A DNA stretch of 64,000 bases from NCBI GenBank assembly GCA_021829515.1, contig JAKBPM010000004.1, positions 1 through 64,000 on the forward strand. The letters run 5' to 3'. The notes beneath the pieces are model-generated. The model had not been told where the DNA came from. It searched no databases and saw only the letters and a list, made by a program, of their open reading frames with translations. The position numbers and the translations under genes were made by a program. Each line of letters begins with the position of its first letter. Position 1 is the stretch's first letter. This DNA is from Nitrospirota bacterium. GTDB lineage: Bacteria; Nitrospirota_A; Leptospirillia; Leptospirillales; Leptospirillaceae. Below, piece by piece: positions 34,339 through 43,886 of the stretch.

Positions 34339-34851
34339 ATGATCGACCATAACCGAATCAACGAACTAAGACACATGGAGTTTGGAAAAGCTTTCCGTGG
34401 ATATGAGCCGAAAGATGTTGATGCCGTTCTTGCCCAGGTCATTGCTGAAATGACGGAGCTTCTTGATGAGCGTCGGGGATTTGAGGAACGGCTTGCAGAA
34501 TATTCTGCCCGTTCAGGGGATATATCCGGAAAAGAAGCTCTGGTTGGCGCAACATTATTAAAAGCCGAGCAGATAGCGGAATCACTCAGGGAGTCAGCCA
34601 GAAGAGAGTCCGAGTCCATGATCGAAGAGGCCAGAAGGGAGGCTTCACGAGTTCTTGACGAGGCAAAAACCGTCTATTCCCGATCTGTTCAGGAAATGGA
34701 AAGAACAAGGGACGAGTGGCTTCTTGGTCTTTCGAGCGTGCGACAGGACGTCCAGAAGCTTTTGGCGGGACTTTCCCAGCTGGAAGAGAAGTGGTTGTTT
34801 CTGGATCCTGATCGGAACCGGAGTGATGAGGCGCAGGAGACAGGCTCTTGA
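34339..34851 (+). CDS. DivIVA-domain protein
   Basis: A 170-residue protein whose N-terminus (MEFGKAFRGYEPKDVDAVLAQV) matches the DivIVA/SepIVA signature, followed by a long Glu/Arg/Ala-rich coiled coil (about residues 45-145). DivIVA proteins bind curved membrane and organise division or polar growth. Position just after yggT in a dcw-linked cluster is typical. GAGAGGAGG precedes the ATG; an in-frame earlier start at 34318 overlaps that site. Confidence 0.87.
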   Translation: MIDHNRINELRHMEFGKAFRGYEPKDVDAVLAQVIAEMTELLDERRGFEERLAEYSARSGDISGKEALVGATLLKAEQIAESLRESARRESESMIEEARREASRVLDEAKTVYSRSVQEMERTRDEWLLGLSSVRQDVQKLLAGLSQLEEKWLFLDPDRNRSDEAQETGS

Positions 34852-35138
34852 CTCACAGTGCACAAAATGTTTCCCGACTTTGTGTCTGTGTCCATCCGGG
34901 AAAAAAGGTGAACCGGCTTTATGCGATTGACGGGGAGATTCATATTGACCTTGAGGCACGAGCTATCGAAGGTCAGGCGAACAAGTACCTTCTGAGATTC
35001 CTGGGAAAGATCCTCTCGGTCCCTCCATCTCTCCTGTCGATCCACCGGGGCATCTCCTCACGCTACAAAGAGATTGTTTTTCCCATTTCAGAAGACGAGC
35101 TGTCAGAGCGTGCGAAAAATCTTTTTTCGGACGGTTGA
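34848..35138 (+). CDS. DUF167 (YggU-family) protein
   Basis: A 96-residue protein of the YggU/DUF167 family: VHPGKKVNRLYAIDGEIHIDLEARAIEGQANKYLLRFLGKIL-type pattern, with the conserved AIEGQANK block and I.RG.SSR.K motif (IHRGISSRYKEI). Function unknown. TTG start overlaps the stop of the DivIVA gene. It ends immediately before the stop of the convergent membrane-protein gene with no intergenic space. Confidence 0.85.
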   Translation: MTHSAQNVSRLCVCVHPGKKVNRLYAIDGEIHIDLEARAIEGQANKYLLRFLGKILSVPPSLLSIHRGISSRYKEIVFPISEDELSERAKNLFSDG

Positions 35139-35789
35139 TCAGTCGAACGTCAGATTTGCGCTCTTGACCTCATGCCCGTCGTCCACCCTGATGTCAAGGG
35201 TGATGGAGTCAACGGGAGACCCCCCGAGCCACAGTGTTCGCTCTGATGTTTCTCCGGGAGAGATCGGCTCAAACAAAAGGTATGTCGGGGGGAGCTTAAG
35301 CGGGATGGTTGACCCATTTCCGATCTTGTAGTGGGCACCGAGAATCTGGTATTTGATAGGGGTTTTTCCTGTCAGGTGGATCTTGAAATAAGCAACTGAA
35401 GGGGAGAGCATCATCTGGATATTCATGTTCCAGTCGAGCCCCTGTATGTTCTGGAAGGTCGTTCTTGTGCTGATGCTTCTTTCCGAAACGACCTTGTGTT
35501 TTCCAAAAAGAGGCTTTCCGGAAAGTCCTACGATAGATCCGCCGATTCCGGCAACCAATAAAAGGCCGACAACAATATAGACTGCGACCGCTGTCGGTGA
35601 AAAGCCAGGTTCTTCCCTCGGTTTCGATGGTTGGAAAAAAGCCTCGTCCGGCAACTCCTGGTAGGGGTTTTGTCCATCCTTCGGTGCAGTCGCGGAGGTT
35701 GGTGGCGCAGGATTTTTCGAACCATGGCGATCGTGGTCACCCTGTTCTTTTTGCTCTTTTTTGGGGGGTGTCGCGGGTGAGGATGTCAT
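35139..35789 (-). CDS. single-pass membrane protein of unknown function
   Basis: A 216-residue protein, not recognised. It has a polar N-terminus of about 65 residues rich in Pro, Lys and Gln (disordered by appearance), a single membrane segment (about residues 68-90, VAVYIVVGLLLVAGIGGSIVGL) and a C-terminal soluble region that reads as beta strands, likely periplasmic. It is convergent with and directly abuts the DUF167 gene. A possible promoter on the minus strand lies about 70 bp upstream (TAGAAT-like -10). Confidence 0.65.
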   Translation of the reverse strand: MTSSPATPPKKEQKEQGDHDRHGSKNPAPPTSATAPKDGQNPYQELPDEAFFQPSKPREEPGFSPTAVAVYIVVGLLLVAGIGGSIVGLSGKPLFGKHKVVSERSISTRTTFQNIQGLDWNMNIQMMLSPSVAYFKIHLTGKTPIKYQILGAHYKIGNGSTIPLKLPPTYLLFEPISPGETSERTLWLGGSPVDSITLDIRVDDGHEVKSANLTFD

Positions 35790-36101
35790 CTGGGCTCTGT
35801 GGCTCCGAAAGAATTAGTCACTGTCTTTTCTCCTGATCAAGCATAATTTTCCCATTCTAACCCGACTTGCTTCGGAGGGCAAGGATAGAGCAGCTGTTGT
35901 CTCTTTCCTGCGGATTTCCTGTCGAGTGGTGTTATGTGCCGTTTCTTTTTCTGGCCAATGTTTTTATATGGTTTTATATGTACTTGAAGACATTAAAATT
36001 TCCGTGTTTTGTTTTCGATCTTTTTCCTCTATCCTGAAAATACTGCGTTGTCTCGTTTTGGCAACTGATTGCAGAATGTCATCCGCGGGAGATCGGTGAA
36101 T
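35790..36101. other. divergent intergenic region
   Basis: About 310 bp between divergently transcribed genes with no plausible coding frame. It carries a 9-bp direct repeat TTTTATATG at 35962-35970 and 35972-35980, spaced by one helical turn, which could be an operator for the flavoprotein gene. No strong consensus promoter is visible toward the right. Confidence 0.45.
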
Positions 36102-37481
36102 ATGGATTATGATGTCATTACTATCGGAGCGGGCGGAGGGGCTTACCCAGCCGCATTCAGACTGGCCCGAATGGGAATGGGCGTCTTGATGGTTGATCCG
36201 AAGGGAGTTATGAGCGGGAACTGTCTGGCAGAGGGATGCGTTCCCTCGAAAGCTGTTCGCGAGGTGGCGGAACAATGGGATCGTCAGCGGAGATTTTCTT
36301 CTTTCGGAATTAAGGGTGACCGGAGTCTCGACTTTGCCGCTCTGATGGGCCACAAGGATGCGGTGCAACGGTTTCGTTATGAACAGCACGCGAAAGAGTT
36401 GTCCAGAACTCCGGGAATGACCCTCCTTAAGGGTACAGCCAAAATGATCTCTGATCATGAGGTTTCTGTCCTGACGGATGCGGGTGAGAAAAGTTTTTCC
36501 GGAAAATATATTTTAATCGCAAGCGGATCCGACGTCTTTGTCCCTCCGCTTCCCGGAGCGGAGCTTTGCCTGACAAGCCATGACCTTTACAAGATGAATT
36601 CCACGCTGAAATCATGTCCTTCTTCAATGGTTGTGATCGGTGGAGGGTATGTCGGTCTTGAAACCGCCACTTTTTTTGCTTCGTTCGGCACAAACGTCAC
36701 ACTCCTTGAAATCGGGGAGACGTTGCTTCCCGGTGTCGACCCGGAAATCGTCTCGATGCTCGTTCCCCAAATCTCATCTCTTGTTACACCGGTTCTTTCC
36801 GCACAGCTTCTTTCTGTATCCTCCCGGACTGACGGAAAAAAGATTGTGCGTTATCGTCAGAACGAGATGGATTTGGAGATTGTCGCGGAGATGGTTTTTC
36901 TGGCGGCGGGAAGACGTCCGGTTATCCCTGGAGGGGTCAGGGAGCTTGGGGTTGTGGTGACCAAAAAAGGGATTGAGGTTGACGACCGGATGAAAACAAA
37001 TATCTCCCATGTTTTTGCATGTGGTGATGTGAACGGAAGAACGCCCCTTTTTCATGCGGCTGTCAGACAGTCCCTGGTGTGTGCACACCAGATCCTCGGG
37101 GGGGACCTTGCGTCTGACAGGATGAATTTTGAGTCGGTCCCGACAACGGTGTTTACCTTGCCGGCGGCTGCTTATGTTGGATTGACGCCATCGACCCTGA
37201 CAGAAAGGGGAATTCCTTTCAAGAGAGCCACGTATTTGTTCGAAGAAGATTCCCGTGCCCAGATTCTTGGAGAAACTGGTGGGGGGATCCATCTGTTTTT
37301 TCATCTTGAAACGCGTAAGCTTCTGGGGGGATATGTCGTCGGAATTGATGCTGGGAACTTGATCGGAGAGATCGGACTTGCTGTCTCGGCCGGATTGTCG
37401 GCCGGGGATCTCGCTTCTTTTGCCGACCAGCACCCGATGGCATCAGAAGGGATCTCTAAAGCGGCAAGGTCACTTTTCTGA
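36102..37481 (+). CDS. dihydrolipoamide dehydrogenase-like flavoprotein
   Basis: Class I pyridine nucleotide-disulfide oxidoreductase of 459 residues. FAD motif ITIGAGGGAYPAAFRLARMG near the start; redox-active disulfide CLAEGCVPSK (Cys about 45 and 50); NAD(P) motif VVIGGGYVGLETATFF (about 180-195); C-terminal FAD motif FACGDVNG; and a C-terminal DQHPMASEG retaining the His-Pro catalytic pair of dihydrolipoamide dehydrogenases. No 2-oxoacid dehydrogenase or glycine cleavage genes are adjacent, so the substrate is uncertain; mercuric reductase-like or soluble transhydrogenase functions are alternatives. GGGAG precedes the ATG. Confidence 0.78.
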   Translation: MDYDVITIGAGGGAYPAAFRLARMGMGVLMVDPKGVMSGNCLAEGCVPSKAVREVAEQWDRQRRFSSFGIKGDRSLDFAALMGHKDAVQRFRYEQHAKELSRTPGMTLLKGTAKMISDHEVSVLTDAGEKSFSGKYILIASGSDVFVPPLPGAELCLTSHDLYKMNSTLKSCPSSMVVIGGGYVGLETATFFASFGTNVTLLEIGETLLPGVDPEIVSMLVPQISSLVTPVLSAQLLSVSSRTDGKKIVRYRQNEMDLEIVAEMVFLAAGRRPVIPGGVRELGVVVTKKGIEVDDRMKTNISHVFACGDVNGRTPLFHAAVRQSLVCAHQILGGDLASDRMNFESVPTTVFTLPAAAYVGLTPSTLTERGIPFKRATYLFEEDSRAQILGETGGGIHLFFHLETRKLLGGYVVGIDAGNLIGEIGLAVSAGLSAGDLASFADQHPMASEGISKAARSLF

Positions 37482-37568
37482 GCACAGTCTAAAATCGACT
37501 GGCTGTTTCCGGGGGATCTTGTTTTTCAATGTCCACTGTCCTGGGATGCCCACACACAAGGGGGAAAC

Positions 37569-39935
37569 ATGGCAAAAGAGTTGACGGAATCGGATCTTGA
37601 AGCCATCGATGGCTATTGGCGTGCAGCCAATTATCTGGCACTGGGGATGCTGTACCTCAGGGAAAACCCCCTTCTTCGCGAACCGCTTGCTCCGGCCCAT
37701 ATCAAAAGACGTCTTCTGGGACATTGGGGATCTGACCCGGGACAAAGCTTTATCTGGGTTCACCTGAATCGGCTGATTCGGGAGCAGGATCTCAACACCC
37801 TTTATATCAGCGGTCCGGGGCATGGGGCTCCGGCAATCCTTGCCAATGCCTATCTTGAAGGGACCTATTCCGAAGTTTATCCGGACCGTGGTCAGGATAT
37901 CGAAGGCCTCCGCCAGTTTTTCAGAAAGTTCTCAAGTCCTGGAGGGGTTGGAAGCCACTGCACTCCTGAGCTTCCGGGATCGATCAATGAAGGTGGAGAA
38001 CTGGGCTACAGCCTGTCCCATGCATTTGGGGCGGCATTCGATCATCCGGACCTGATCGTTGCCGCCGTTGTTGGGGATGGAGAGGCGGAAACGGGTCCTC
38101 TGGCCACATCCTGGCACTCAAACAAGTTCTTGAATCCGGCACAGGACGGGGCCGTTCTCCCGATCCTTCATCTGAACGGTTATAAAATCGCAAATCCGAC
38201 CATCTTGTCGCGCATCTCTCCTTCGGAGATCAAGAGTCTCTTTGTCGGCTACGGATACACTCCTTATTTGGTGGAAGGAGATATTCCGATGGAGATGCAT
38301 CGAAATATGGCAAGAACGTTGGACCGCTGTCTCCGTGATATTCGTTCGATCCAGCGAAAGGCTCGCGAAGAGGGGGAGACGGGTAGACCCCGGTGGCCGA
38401 TGATCATTTTGAGAACACCCAAAGGATGGACTGCGCCAAAAACTCTTGATGGTCACAAGATTGAGGGATTCTGGCGGGCTCATCAGGTCCCGATCCTGGA
38501 TGTCGAGAGTAATGCGGCCCATTTGAAAATTCTGTCCGACTGGCTGATGAGTTATCGTCCTGAAGAGTTGTTTGATGATCATGGTCGGCTTCGGGAGCGA
38601 TTCAGGGCTCTTGCTCCACAAGGAGACAGACGGATGAGCGCCAATCCCCTGGCCAATGGCGGATTGTTGCGAAAGCCTCTCCGGCTTCCGGACTACCGGA
38701 CTTATGGGGCAGAGTTTTCAAAGCCCGGAACAAAATATCAGGGGAACACTCAAGTTCTTGGGGAGTTTCTCAGGGATGTATTTCGGGATAACCCGAACAA
38801 CTTCCGGTTGATGGGGCCCGATGAAACGGCATCCAACCGGCTCAGTGCCGTCTATGATGTTTCCAAAAAAGCCTGGATGGGTGATATCCTTCCGGAAGAT
38901 GCCGATGGGTCGGAGCTGTCAAAAACCGGCCATGTCATGGAGATGCTGAGCGAGCATACCCTTGAGGGTTGGCTTGAAGGGTATCTTCTGACGGGGAGAC
39001 ATGGTTTTTTTAATACATATGAAGCCTTTGCCCATATTATTGATTCCATGGTGAATCAGCATGCCAAATGGCTTGAAAAGTGCAAAACCGAGGTCTCCTG
39101 GCGCGCGCCGATTTCCTCTTTGAATATTTTGCTGAGCTCAACCGTATGGCGTCAGGATCATAACGGATTTACCCATGAAGATCCCGGATTTATTGATGTT
39201 ATTTCCAACAAAAGCGCTTCTGTCACAAGGGTTTATCTTCCTCCTGACGCGAACTGCCTTTTGTCGGTGGCAGACCATTGTCTTAGAAGCACCGATTACA
39301 TCAACGTGATTGTGGCGGACAAGCAGCCCCACCTTCAGTTTCTGGATATGGACAGTGCCGTTCGCCACTGTGCCAAGGGGATAGGTCTTTGGGAATGGGC
39401 TTCAAATGACGCGGGATCCGTTCCGGACGTTGTCATGGCAAGCGCAGGAGATGTCGTGACGATCGAGTCTGTTGCCGCAGTGGCTATCTTGCGGGAGCAT
39501 TTTCCGGATCTCAGAATTCGCGTTGTTAATGTTGTCGACCTTTTCAAGCTGCAGCCTGAATTGGAGCACCCGCATGGCCTTTCAGACCGTGACTTCGACA
39601 GCCTTTTTACGATCGACAGGCCCATTATTTTTAATTTTCATGGATACCCGTCACTGATCCATAAATTGGCCTACCGGAGAAAAAATCATGCGAACCTCCA
39701 TGTTCGCGGATACAAGGAGCAAGGAGGACTTAACACTCCATTGCAACTGGCTATTGCCAACCAGATAGACCGGTTCAACCTGGCGATCGATGTGATCGAT
39801 CGTGTTCCTCGTCTCCAGTGTACAGGGGCCCATGTAAAGGAGTGGTTAAAGGATCAGATTACAGACCACTTGAATTATGCGAAAAAAGAAGGTCTTGATC
39901 GCCAGGAAATCACCGAGTGGAAATGGCCATTCTGA
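37569..39935 (+). CDS. xfp: phosphoketolase (xylulose-5-P / fructose-6-P)
   Basis: Thiamine-diphosphate enzyme that cleaves xylulose-5-phosphate or fructose-6-phosphate with phosphate to give acetyl phosphate. The 788-residue length is standard. Motifs: [17 protein letters not shown] (about residues 79-95), [20 protein letters not shown] (about 135-154), the ThDP motif [11 protein letters not shown] (about 173-183) and, in the middle domain, [17 protein letters not shown] lies before the ATG. It is followed by transaldolase, giving a short pentose phosphate-to-acetyl-P unit in an apparent autotroph. Whether it prefers X5P or F6P cannot be read here. Confidence 0.96.
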   Translation: MAKELTESDLEAIDGYWRAANYLALGMLYLRENPLLREPLAPAHIKRRLLGHWGSDPGQSFIWVHLNRLIREQDLNTLYISGPGHGAPAILANAYLEGTYSEVYPDRGQDIEGLRQFFRKFSSPGGVGSHCTPELPGSINEGGELGYSLSHAFGAAFDHPDLIVAAVVGDGEAETGPLATSWHSNKFLNPAQDGAVLPILHLNGYKIANPTILSRISPSEIKSLFVGYGYTPYLVEGDIPMEMHRNMARTLDRCLRDIRSIQRKAREEGETGRPRWPMIILRTPKGWTAPKTLDGHKIEGFWRAHQVPILDVESNAAHLKILSDWLMSYRPEELFDDHGRLRERFRALAPQGDRRMSANPLANGGLLRKPLRLPDYRTYGAEFSKPGTKYQGNTQVLGEFLRDVFRDNPNNFRLMGPDETASNRLSAVYDVSKKAWMGDILPEDADGSELSKTGHVMEMLSEHTLEGWLEGYLLTGRHGFFNTYEAFAHIIDSMVNQHAKWLEKCKTEVSWRAPISSLNILLSSTVWRQDHNGFTHEDPGFIDVISNKSASVTRVYLPPDANCLLSVADHCLRSTDYINVIVADKQPHLQFLDMDSAVRHCAKGIGLWEWASNDAGSVPDVVMASAGDVVTIESVAAVAILREHFPDLRIRVVNVVDLFKLQPELEHPHGLSDRDFDSLFTIDRPIIFNFHGYPSLIHKLAYRRKNHANLHVRGYKEQGGLNTPLQLAIANQIDRFNLAIDVIDRVPRLQCTGAHVKEWLKDQITDHLNYAKKEGLDRQEITEWKWPF

Positions 39936-40010
39936 TTTCGACATATGGATGCGCTGGTTGTCAAAAGCGTTGGATTGAAAAAATAAGTGGGAAACTTAAG
40001 GGAGGTGCAG

Positions 40011-41252
40011 ATGTCATCTGAAAAAACGGGTATGTCGGCAACGAAAGCGTCTTCACGACTTGATGGATTGACCAGGCTTGGACAGAGCCTCTGGCTTGAC
40101 AGTATCAGCAGGGAGCTGATGGACTCTGGAGAGTTGAAAAACCTGATTGAAGTGACAGGGATCAGGGGCATGACCTCGAATCCGACGATCTTTGAAAAGG
40201 CCATTAACGGGAGCCCTTCCTACGATGCCGAAATTGCGATTCTTTCCCGAAAAGGGTACTCAACAGAGCAAATTGTCCGTTTTCTGATGGTGAGGGACAT
40301 TCGAAGAGCCTGTGACTTTTTTCTTCCTCTCCACAAGGAGTCTGGAGGGAGTGACGGCTTTGTGTCGATCGAGGTGAGCCCGCTTTTATCCCGGGAGACG
40401 AAAGCGACTGTGGCCGAAGCAAAACTTTTGCATGCGCTTGTGGACCACCCCAACCTGATGGTGAAGGTGCCTGGAACTCCGGAGGGAATGCCTGCAATCG
40501 AGGAGTTGACCGCCATCGGCATATCGATCAATGTCACGCTTCTTTTTTCTCCCGAAGCTTATACAAATGCGGCAATGGCCTATATAAAAGGGCTTTCCCG
40601 ATTTTTTGAGAAAGGCGGTGACATCTCTCGGGTTCATAGTGTGGCGAGTGTTTTTGTCAGCAGGATTGATACGTTAGTTGACCGAAAACTGTCAGATCTT
40701 AAAAAAACACAGGCGGACAGCTTGAAAGGACGCCTCGGGATCGAGAACTGCCGCACGATTTATGCCATTTTTGAAGAGCTGTTCAGGGGAGAGCGAACCA
40801 GGACACTCATGGGTAACGGCGCACATGTTCAAAGGCCTCTTTGGGCGTCGACAGGAACAAAGAATCCTGAGTATTCGGATGTCCTGTATGTGGATTCGCT
40901 GATTGCACCGGATACGGTCAATACTGTTCCCATGGCGACTCTAAAGGCATTTGTCGATCACGGCAAGGTTTCTCCGGCACTCTTGGCAAAAAAAGGAAGA
41001 GACGAAGCTTTCTACAAGGATCTTGCCTCTTTGGGAATATCCTGCGATCAGGTCTTCGAAACGCTTCTTGAAGAAGGTCTGAAGTCATTCGAGCAGTCAT
41101 TTGAGACGCTGAATCTGGCAATTGCCGACAAGGTCAGGATCATGAATCCGGAGAGAGCTTCAGACAAGGGAGTTCCGGAGACGTCTGACTGGGCCAATGA
41201 AACGAAAACGTTGATCGAGACATGGGAAAAATCAGGTGTTCCCGGAAAATAG
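40011..41252 (+). CDS. tal: transaldolase
   Basis: Transfers dihydroxyacetone between sugar phosphates in the pentose phosphate pathway. The 413-residue protein is of the long (subfamily 2, TalB-type in actinobacteria and cyanobacteria) class: SLWLDSISRELMDSG at the N-terminus, GMTSNPTIFEKAI (about residues 53-65), LMVKVPGTPEG with the Schiff-base Lys (about residue 149), NVTLLFSPE and STGTKNPEYSDVLYVD. The ATG at 40011 has GGGAGGTG; an earlier TTG at 39987 has none. It lies 75 bp after the phosphoketolase gene. Confidence 0.95.
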   Translation: MSSEKTGMSATKASSRLDGLTRLGQSLWLDSISRELMDSGELKNLIEVTGIRGMTSNPTIFEKAINGSPSYDAEIAILSRKGYSTEQIVRFLMVRDIRRACDFFLPLHKESGGSDGFVSIEVSPLLSRETKATVAEAKLLHALVDHPNLMVKVPGTPEGMPAIEELTAIGISINVTLLFSPEAYTNAAMAYIKGLSRFFEKGGDISRVHSVASVFVSRIDTLVDRKLSDLKKTQADSLKGRLGIENCRTIYAIFEELFRGERTRTLMGNGAHVQRPLWASTGTKNPEYSDVLYVDSLIAPDTVNTVPMATLKAFVDHGKVSPALLAKKGRDEAFYKDLASLGISCDQVFETLLEEGLKSFEQSFETLNLAIADKVRIMNPERASDKGVPETSDWANETKTLIETWEKSGVPGK

Positions 41253-41272
41253 GATTGTACACAGTCAAGGTC

Positions 41273-41296
41273 AGGAGCCCCGGATAAGGGGCTCCT
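41273..41296. terminator. hairpin between convergent tal and cytochrome genes
   Basis: AGGAGCCCC (41273-41281) pairs perfectly with GGGGCTCCT (41288-41296). There is no T tract on either side, so it may be a bidirectional weak or Rho-assisted terminator. Confidence 0.55.
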
Positions 41297-41308
41297 AACC
41301 CAGCAGGT

Positions 41309-41638
41309 CTATTTTTGTGACAGGATCCATTTCACGATTTCCTCGGCTTGTGGAAGAGGAAGTCCCGGATGCGGTGGCATAGCCATCCCACCTGTGTCTG
41401 CAGTCCAGTTCCCGCCACCTCCGGTAATGATCTTTTGTGCCAGAACCTTGACGACCCCTTTTTTCCCCCGGTAGCGGTCAGCAATCATTTTAAATGAAGG
41501 GCCCACAAGCTTTTGGTCGACGCTGTGGCATGAAGCGCAGTCCTGGGACCCCATGATTTTCTGAACATTGCCCGCTTGAGCCGTTTGGGTGAAAAGAAGC
41601 CCGGCAAAGAGTGCGCCAGAAAGAACGATCTTGTTCAT
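41309..41638 (-). CDS. periplasmic class I cytochrome c
   Basis: A 109-residue protein with a cleavable signal peptide (about residues 1-22, ending AQA), one haem-binding motif CASCH (about residues 34-38) and a Met-Pro axial-ligand region MAMPPHP (about 86-92), as in cytochrome c551/c552. It would carry electrons in the periplasm; in an iron oxidiser this could lie between the Fe(II)-oxidising cytochromes and the terminal oxidase, but that is inference. AAGGAG precedes the ATG. It is transcribed as a single gene. Confidence 0.92.
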   Translation of the reverse strand: MNKIVLSGALFAGLLFTQTAQAGNVQKIMGSQDCASCHSVDQKLVGPSFKMIADRYRGKKGVVKVLAQKIITGGGGNWTADTGGMAMPPHPGLPLPQAEEIVKWILSQK

Positions 41639-41815
41639 TATGTTCTCCTTTGCATGAAATGCGATGAAGCAATGTTATGAGACAATCATTTCCAAAGTCG
41701 ACCTTAGTCTACCATTCTCTCTATAAATCTGTATGTGTGTTGTCGTACATATGCTTAATGGCCAAGATTATCCGGTTGAAGAAACTTGGGGGTCTAGCAA
41801 AAATAACGGGAACAC

Positions 41816-42604
41816 TTAGGTTGAACTTGTCTGGGGATTGATCCGGCAGTTCCATTCCCCATGAAATTCCGCTGGCTCAATGGATAGGGCGGCCATCTCG
41901 TCATCCGGCAACCTGATCCCGGCCTCATAGCGGTTCTCGTCAAGGCCCGCCTTGATTTTCAGGCCTTGCCGGGTCGTGGTGCCTGCGATCAGATTCACCA
42001 CGACTTCCCGACTGACCAGGGGACGTCCTCTCCCGTTGGCCGTGATGTGGCAGAACATTCGGTGCTCGATCTTGTTCCACTTGCTCGTTCCCGGAGGGAA
42101 ATGGCACACCTGGACCGGAATAGAGAGTTCATTGGCCAGCTTCTGGAACTCACGGCGCCACAGGCGAACCCGGTATCCGTTGCTCCCTCCCCCGTCAGCC
42201 GTAATGAGGAGCCGCCGGGCAACGGGGTAGATCGGCTGCCCCATTTCCCGCCACCAGCGCCGGATGCTCTCAACAGCAAACTCGGAGGTATCGTGGTCGA
42301 TGCCGACATTCACCCATCCGGTATTGGTTGTCAGGTCGTAGACTCCGTAAGGAGCGACCTTCCCCAAGTCCGGATCGATAAAGTCATGCACGCGGACCTC
42401 TTCGGGACGGCCCTGGGGTTGCCATTCCCGACCCGCGTTCCTGAAGTCTCCGACGAGTTCCTTCTTTTTGGTGTCGACGGAGATGACAGGAGCTCCGGTC
42501 CGCTGGAAGTCCGAGACCGTTTTTGCGATGAATTCGAACTGGGCATCCCGGTCTTCGTGCTTGCCCCCTTCGTGGGTCTTCCTCACCGACTGAAGGCTAT
42601 AAGC
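41816..42604 (-). mobile_element. ISAzo13-type transposase, 5'-truncated remnant
   Basis: C-terminal two thirds of a transposase: the readable frame extends from a YSLQSVRKTHEGGKHEDRD segment through VISVDTKKKELVGDF, FIDPDLGKVAPYGVYD and TADGGGSNGYRVRLWR to GTTTRQGLKIKA, a set characteristic of ISAzo13-family elements. Intact members are about 400 residues; here about 256 follow the first usable start (GTG, 42586). Upstream of 42605 the similarity stops at an in-frame TGA, so roughly the first third is missing. A candidate IS end may lie near 41780-41815 but no inverted-repeat partner is visible. The protein is probably non-functional. Confidence 0.75.
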
Positions 42605-42770
42605 CCATATTCAAGGCAGAATGCTCCCTGTGAAACAGAATACATCCAGGGGTACCGGAGGTAAGTCTGGGGAGATGCCCGTCAATAGGATCGATGAACC
42701 AGAAAACCCCAGGAGTGATCTTGGGAATCCCTCGCGACAACCGCTTCTCTGGTTTGGCGGCGGGAGGATG

Positions 42771-43886
42771 TCAACGCAACCCTCTTCTGAAGAAATGGCC
42801 GGCCAGGAGAAGTGTCGTTGTCCCAATGCCCAGAAGTGCTGCATATTCCGGTAGCAAAATGGAGACTCCCGCTCCCTGAAGAAAGACTTCGCGGAGGATC
42901 ACCATGAAATACCTGAGAGGGTTCAACAGGGTCAGGTCCTGGATGAAGGTTGGCATATTGGCAATCGGGCTTGCAAATCCCGAGAGAATGATCGAGGGCA
43001 CAAGAAACAGAAAAGCTCCTAGAAGCCCCTGCTGTTGAGTGGAGACAAGGGAACTGATCATCAGTCCCACTCCGAGTCCGGAAAGAATAAACAAAAAGAG
43101 GCCCAGATAAAGTGCCTCGAGCGATCCTCGCAGTGGAATATGGAATATCAACACGGCCAGAACAATAATTCCGGTCGCTTCGACCATTCCGATCACGAAC
43201 CCTGGAAGAACTTTTCCCAGAATGATATCCAAAGGGGTGAGCGGGGTGACGAGAAGCTGATCGAATGTGCCCTCTTCCCGCTCCCGGGCAACAGAAAGCG
43301 CGGTTACGAGAAGGGTTACCACAAGAGTCAGGAGCCCAACAATTCCAGGTACGATGAACCATCGGCTCTTGAGATTCGGGTTATACCATGCGCGTAGTGC
43401 GATCGGGGCGATCGGTGTGGGAATCCCCCTTGCCGTGGCAACGTCTGTGGTGTAGTTGTTGACAATCGTTTCGACGTAACCGAGAAGAATCATGGCGGTA
43501 TTGGACTGGCGACCGTCAAGGAGTGCTTCGATCGTCGCAGGGTTTGAGGAAAGCAGGTTTCGGCTGAAGTTACTGCGGATATGGAGGACGAGCAGGACCT
43601 TTCTGTTGTTGATCAGTGGTGCAACTTCCTGTTCGCGGGTGATTGTTCCCACAAGCTTGAAGTTTGGAGAGCCGGAGAACCTGGCAAGGAGCTGTCTTGA
43701 ATAAATGCCGGTGTCCTCATTCCAGACTGCGTAGGAAATGTTGTTCAGGTCAAATGTTGCCGCGTAACTGAAGACCAACAGCTGGACTGTCGGGGGAACG
43801 ATCAGGACCATCCTGCTTTTCTTGTCGCGGAGAAGTGCCAGAAACTCTTTCTGGACAAGTCTCATGATCCTGAGCAATCGTTGCAT
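42771..43886 (-). CDS. ABC-2 type transporter permease (YbhR-like)
   Basis: A 371-residue inner-membrane protein: N-terminal membrane segment (about residues 22-42), a large periplasmic loop of about 130 residues, then five membrane segments between about 175 and 365. Family features include KEFLALLRDKKSRMVLIVPP at the N-terminus and RRGLR at the end. It is the last gene of a four-gene export operon, overlapping the previous permease by one base. The exported substrate cannot be told from sequence. Confidence 0.85.
   Translation of the reverse strand: MQRLLRIMRLVQKEFLALLRDKKSRMVLIVPPTVQLLVFSYAATFDLNNISYAVWNEDTGIYSRQLLARFSGSPNFKLVGTITREQEVAPLINNRKVLLVLHIRSNFSRNLLSSNPATIEALLDGRQSNTAMILLGYVETIVNNYTTDVATARGIPTPIAPIALRAWYNPNLKSRWFIVPGIVGLLTLVVTLLVTALSVAREREEGTFDQLLVTPLTPLDIILGKVLPGFVIGMVEATGIIVLAVLIFHIPLRGSLEALYLGLFLFILSGLGVGLMISSLVSTQQQGLLGAFLFLVPSIILSGFASPIANMPTFIQDLTLLNPLRYFMVILREVFLQGAGVSILLPEYAALLGIGTTTLLLAGHFFRRGLR

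Noticed and set aside
42611..42844. Minus-strand frame that might be the missing N-terminus of the transposase
   Set aside because: The translation shows no transposase similarity and overlaps the end of the permease gene; the transposase is better read as truncated.
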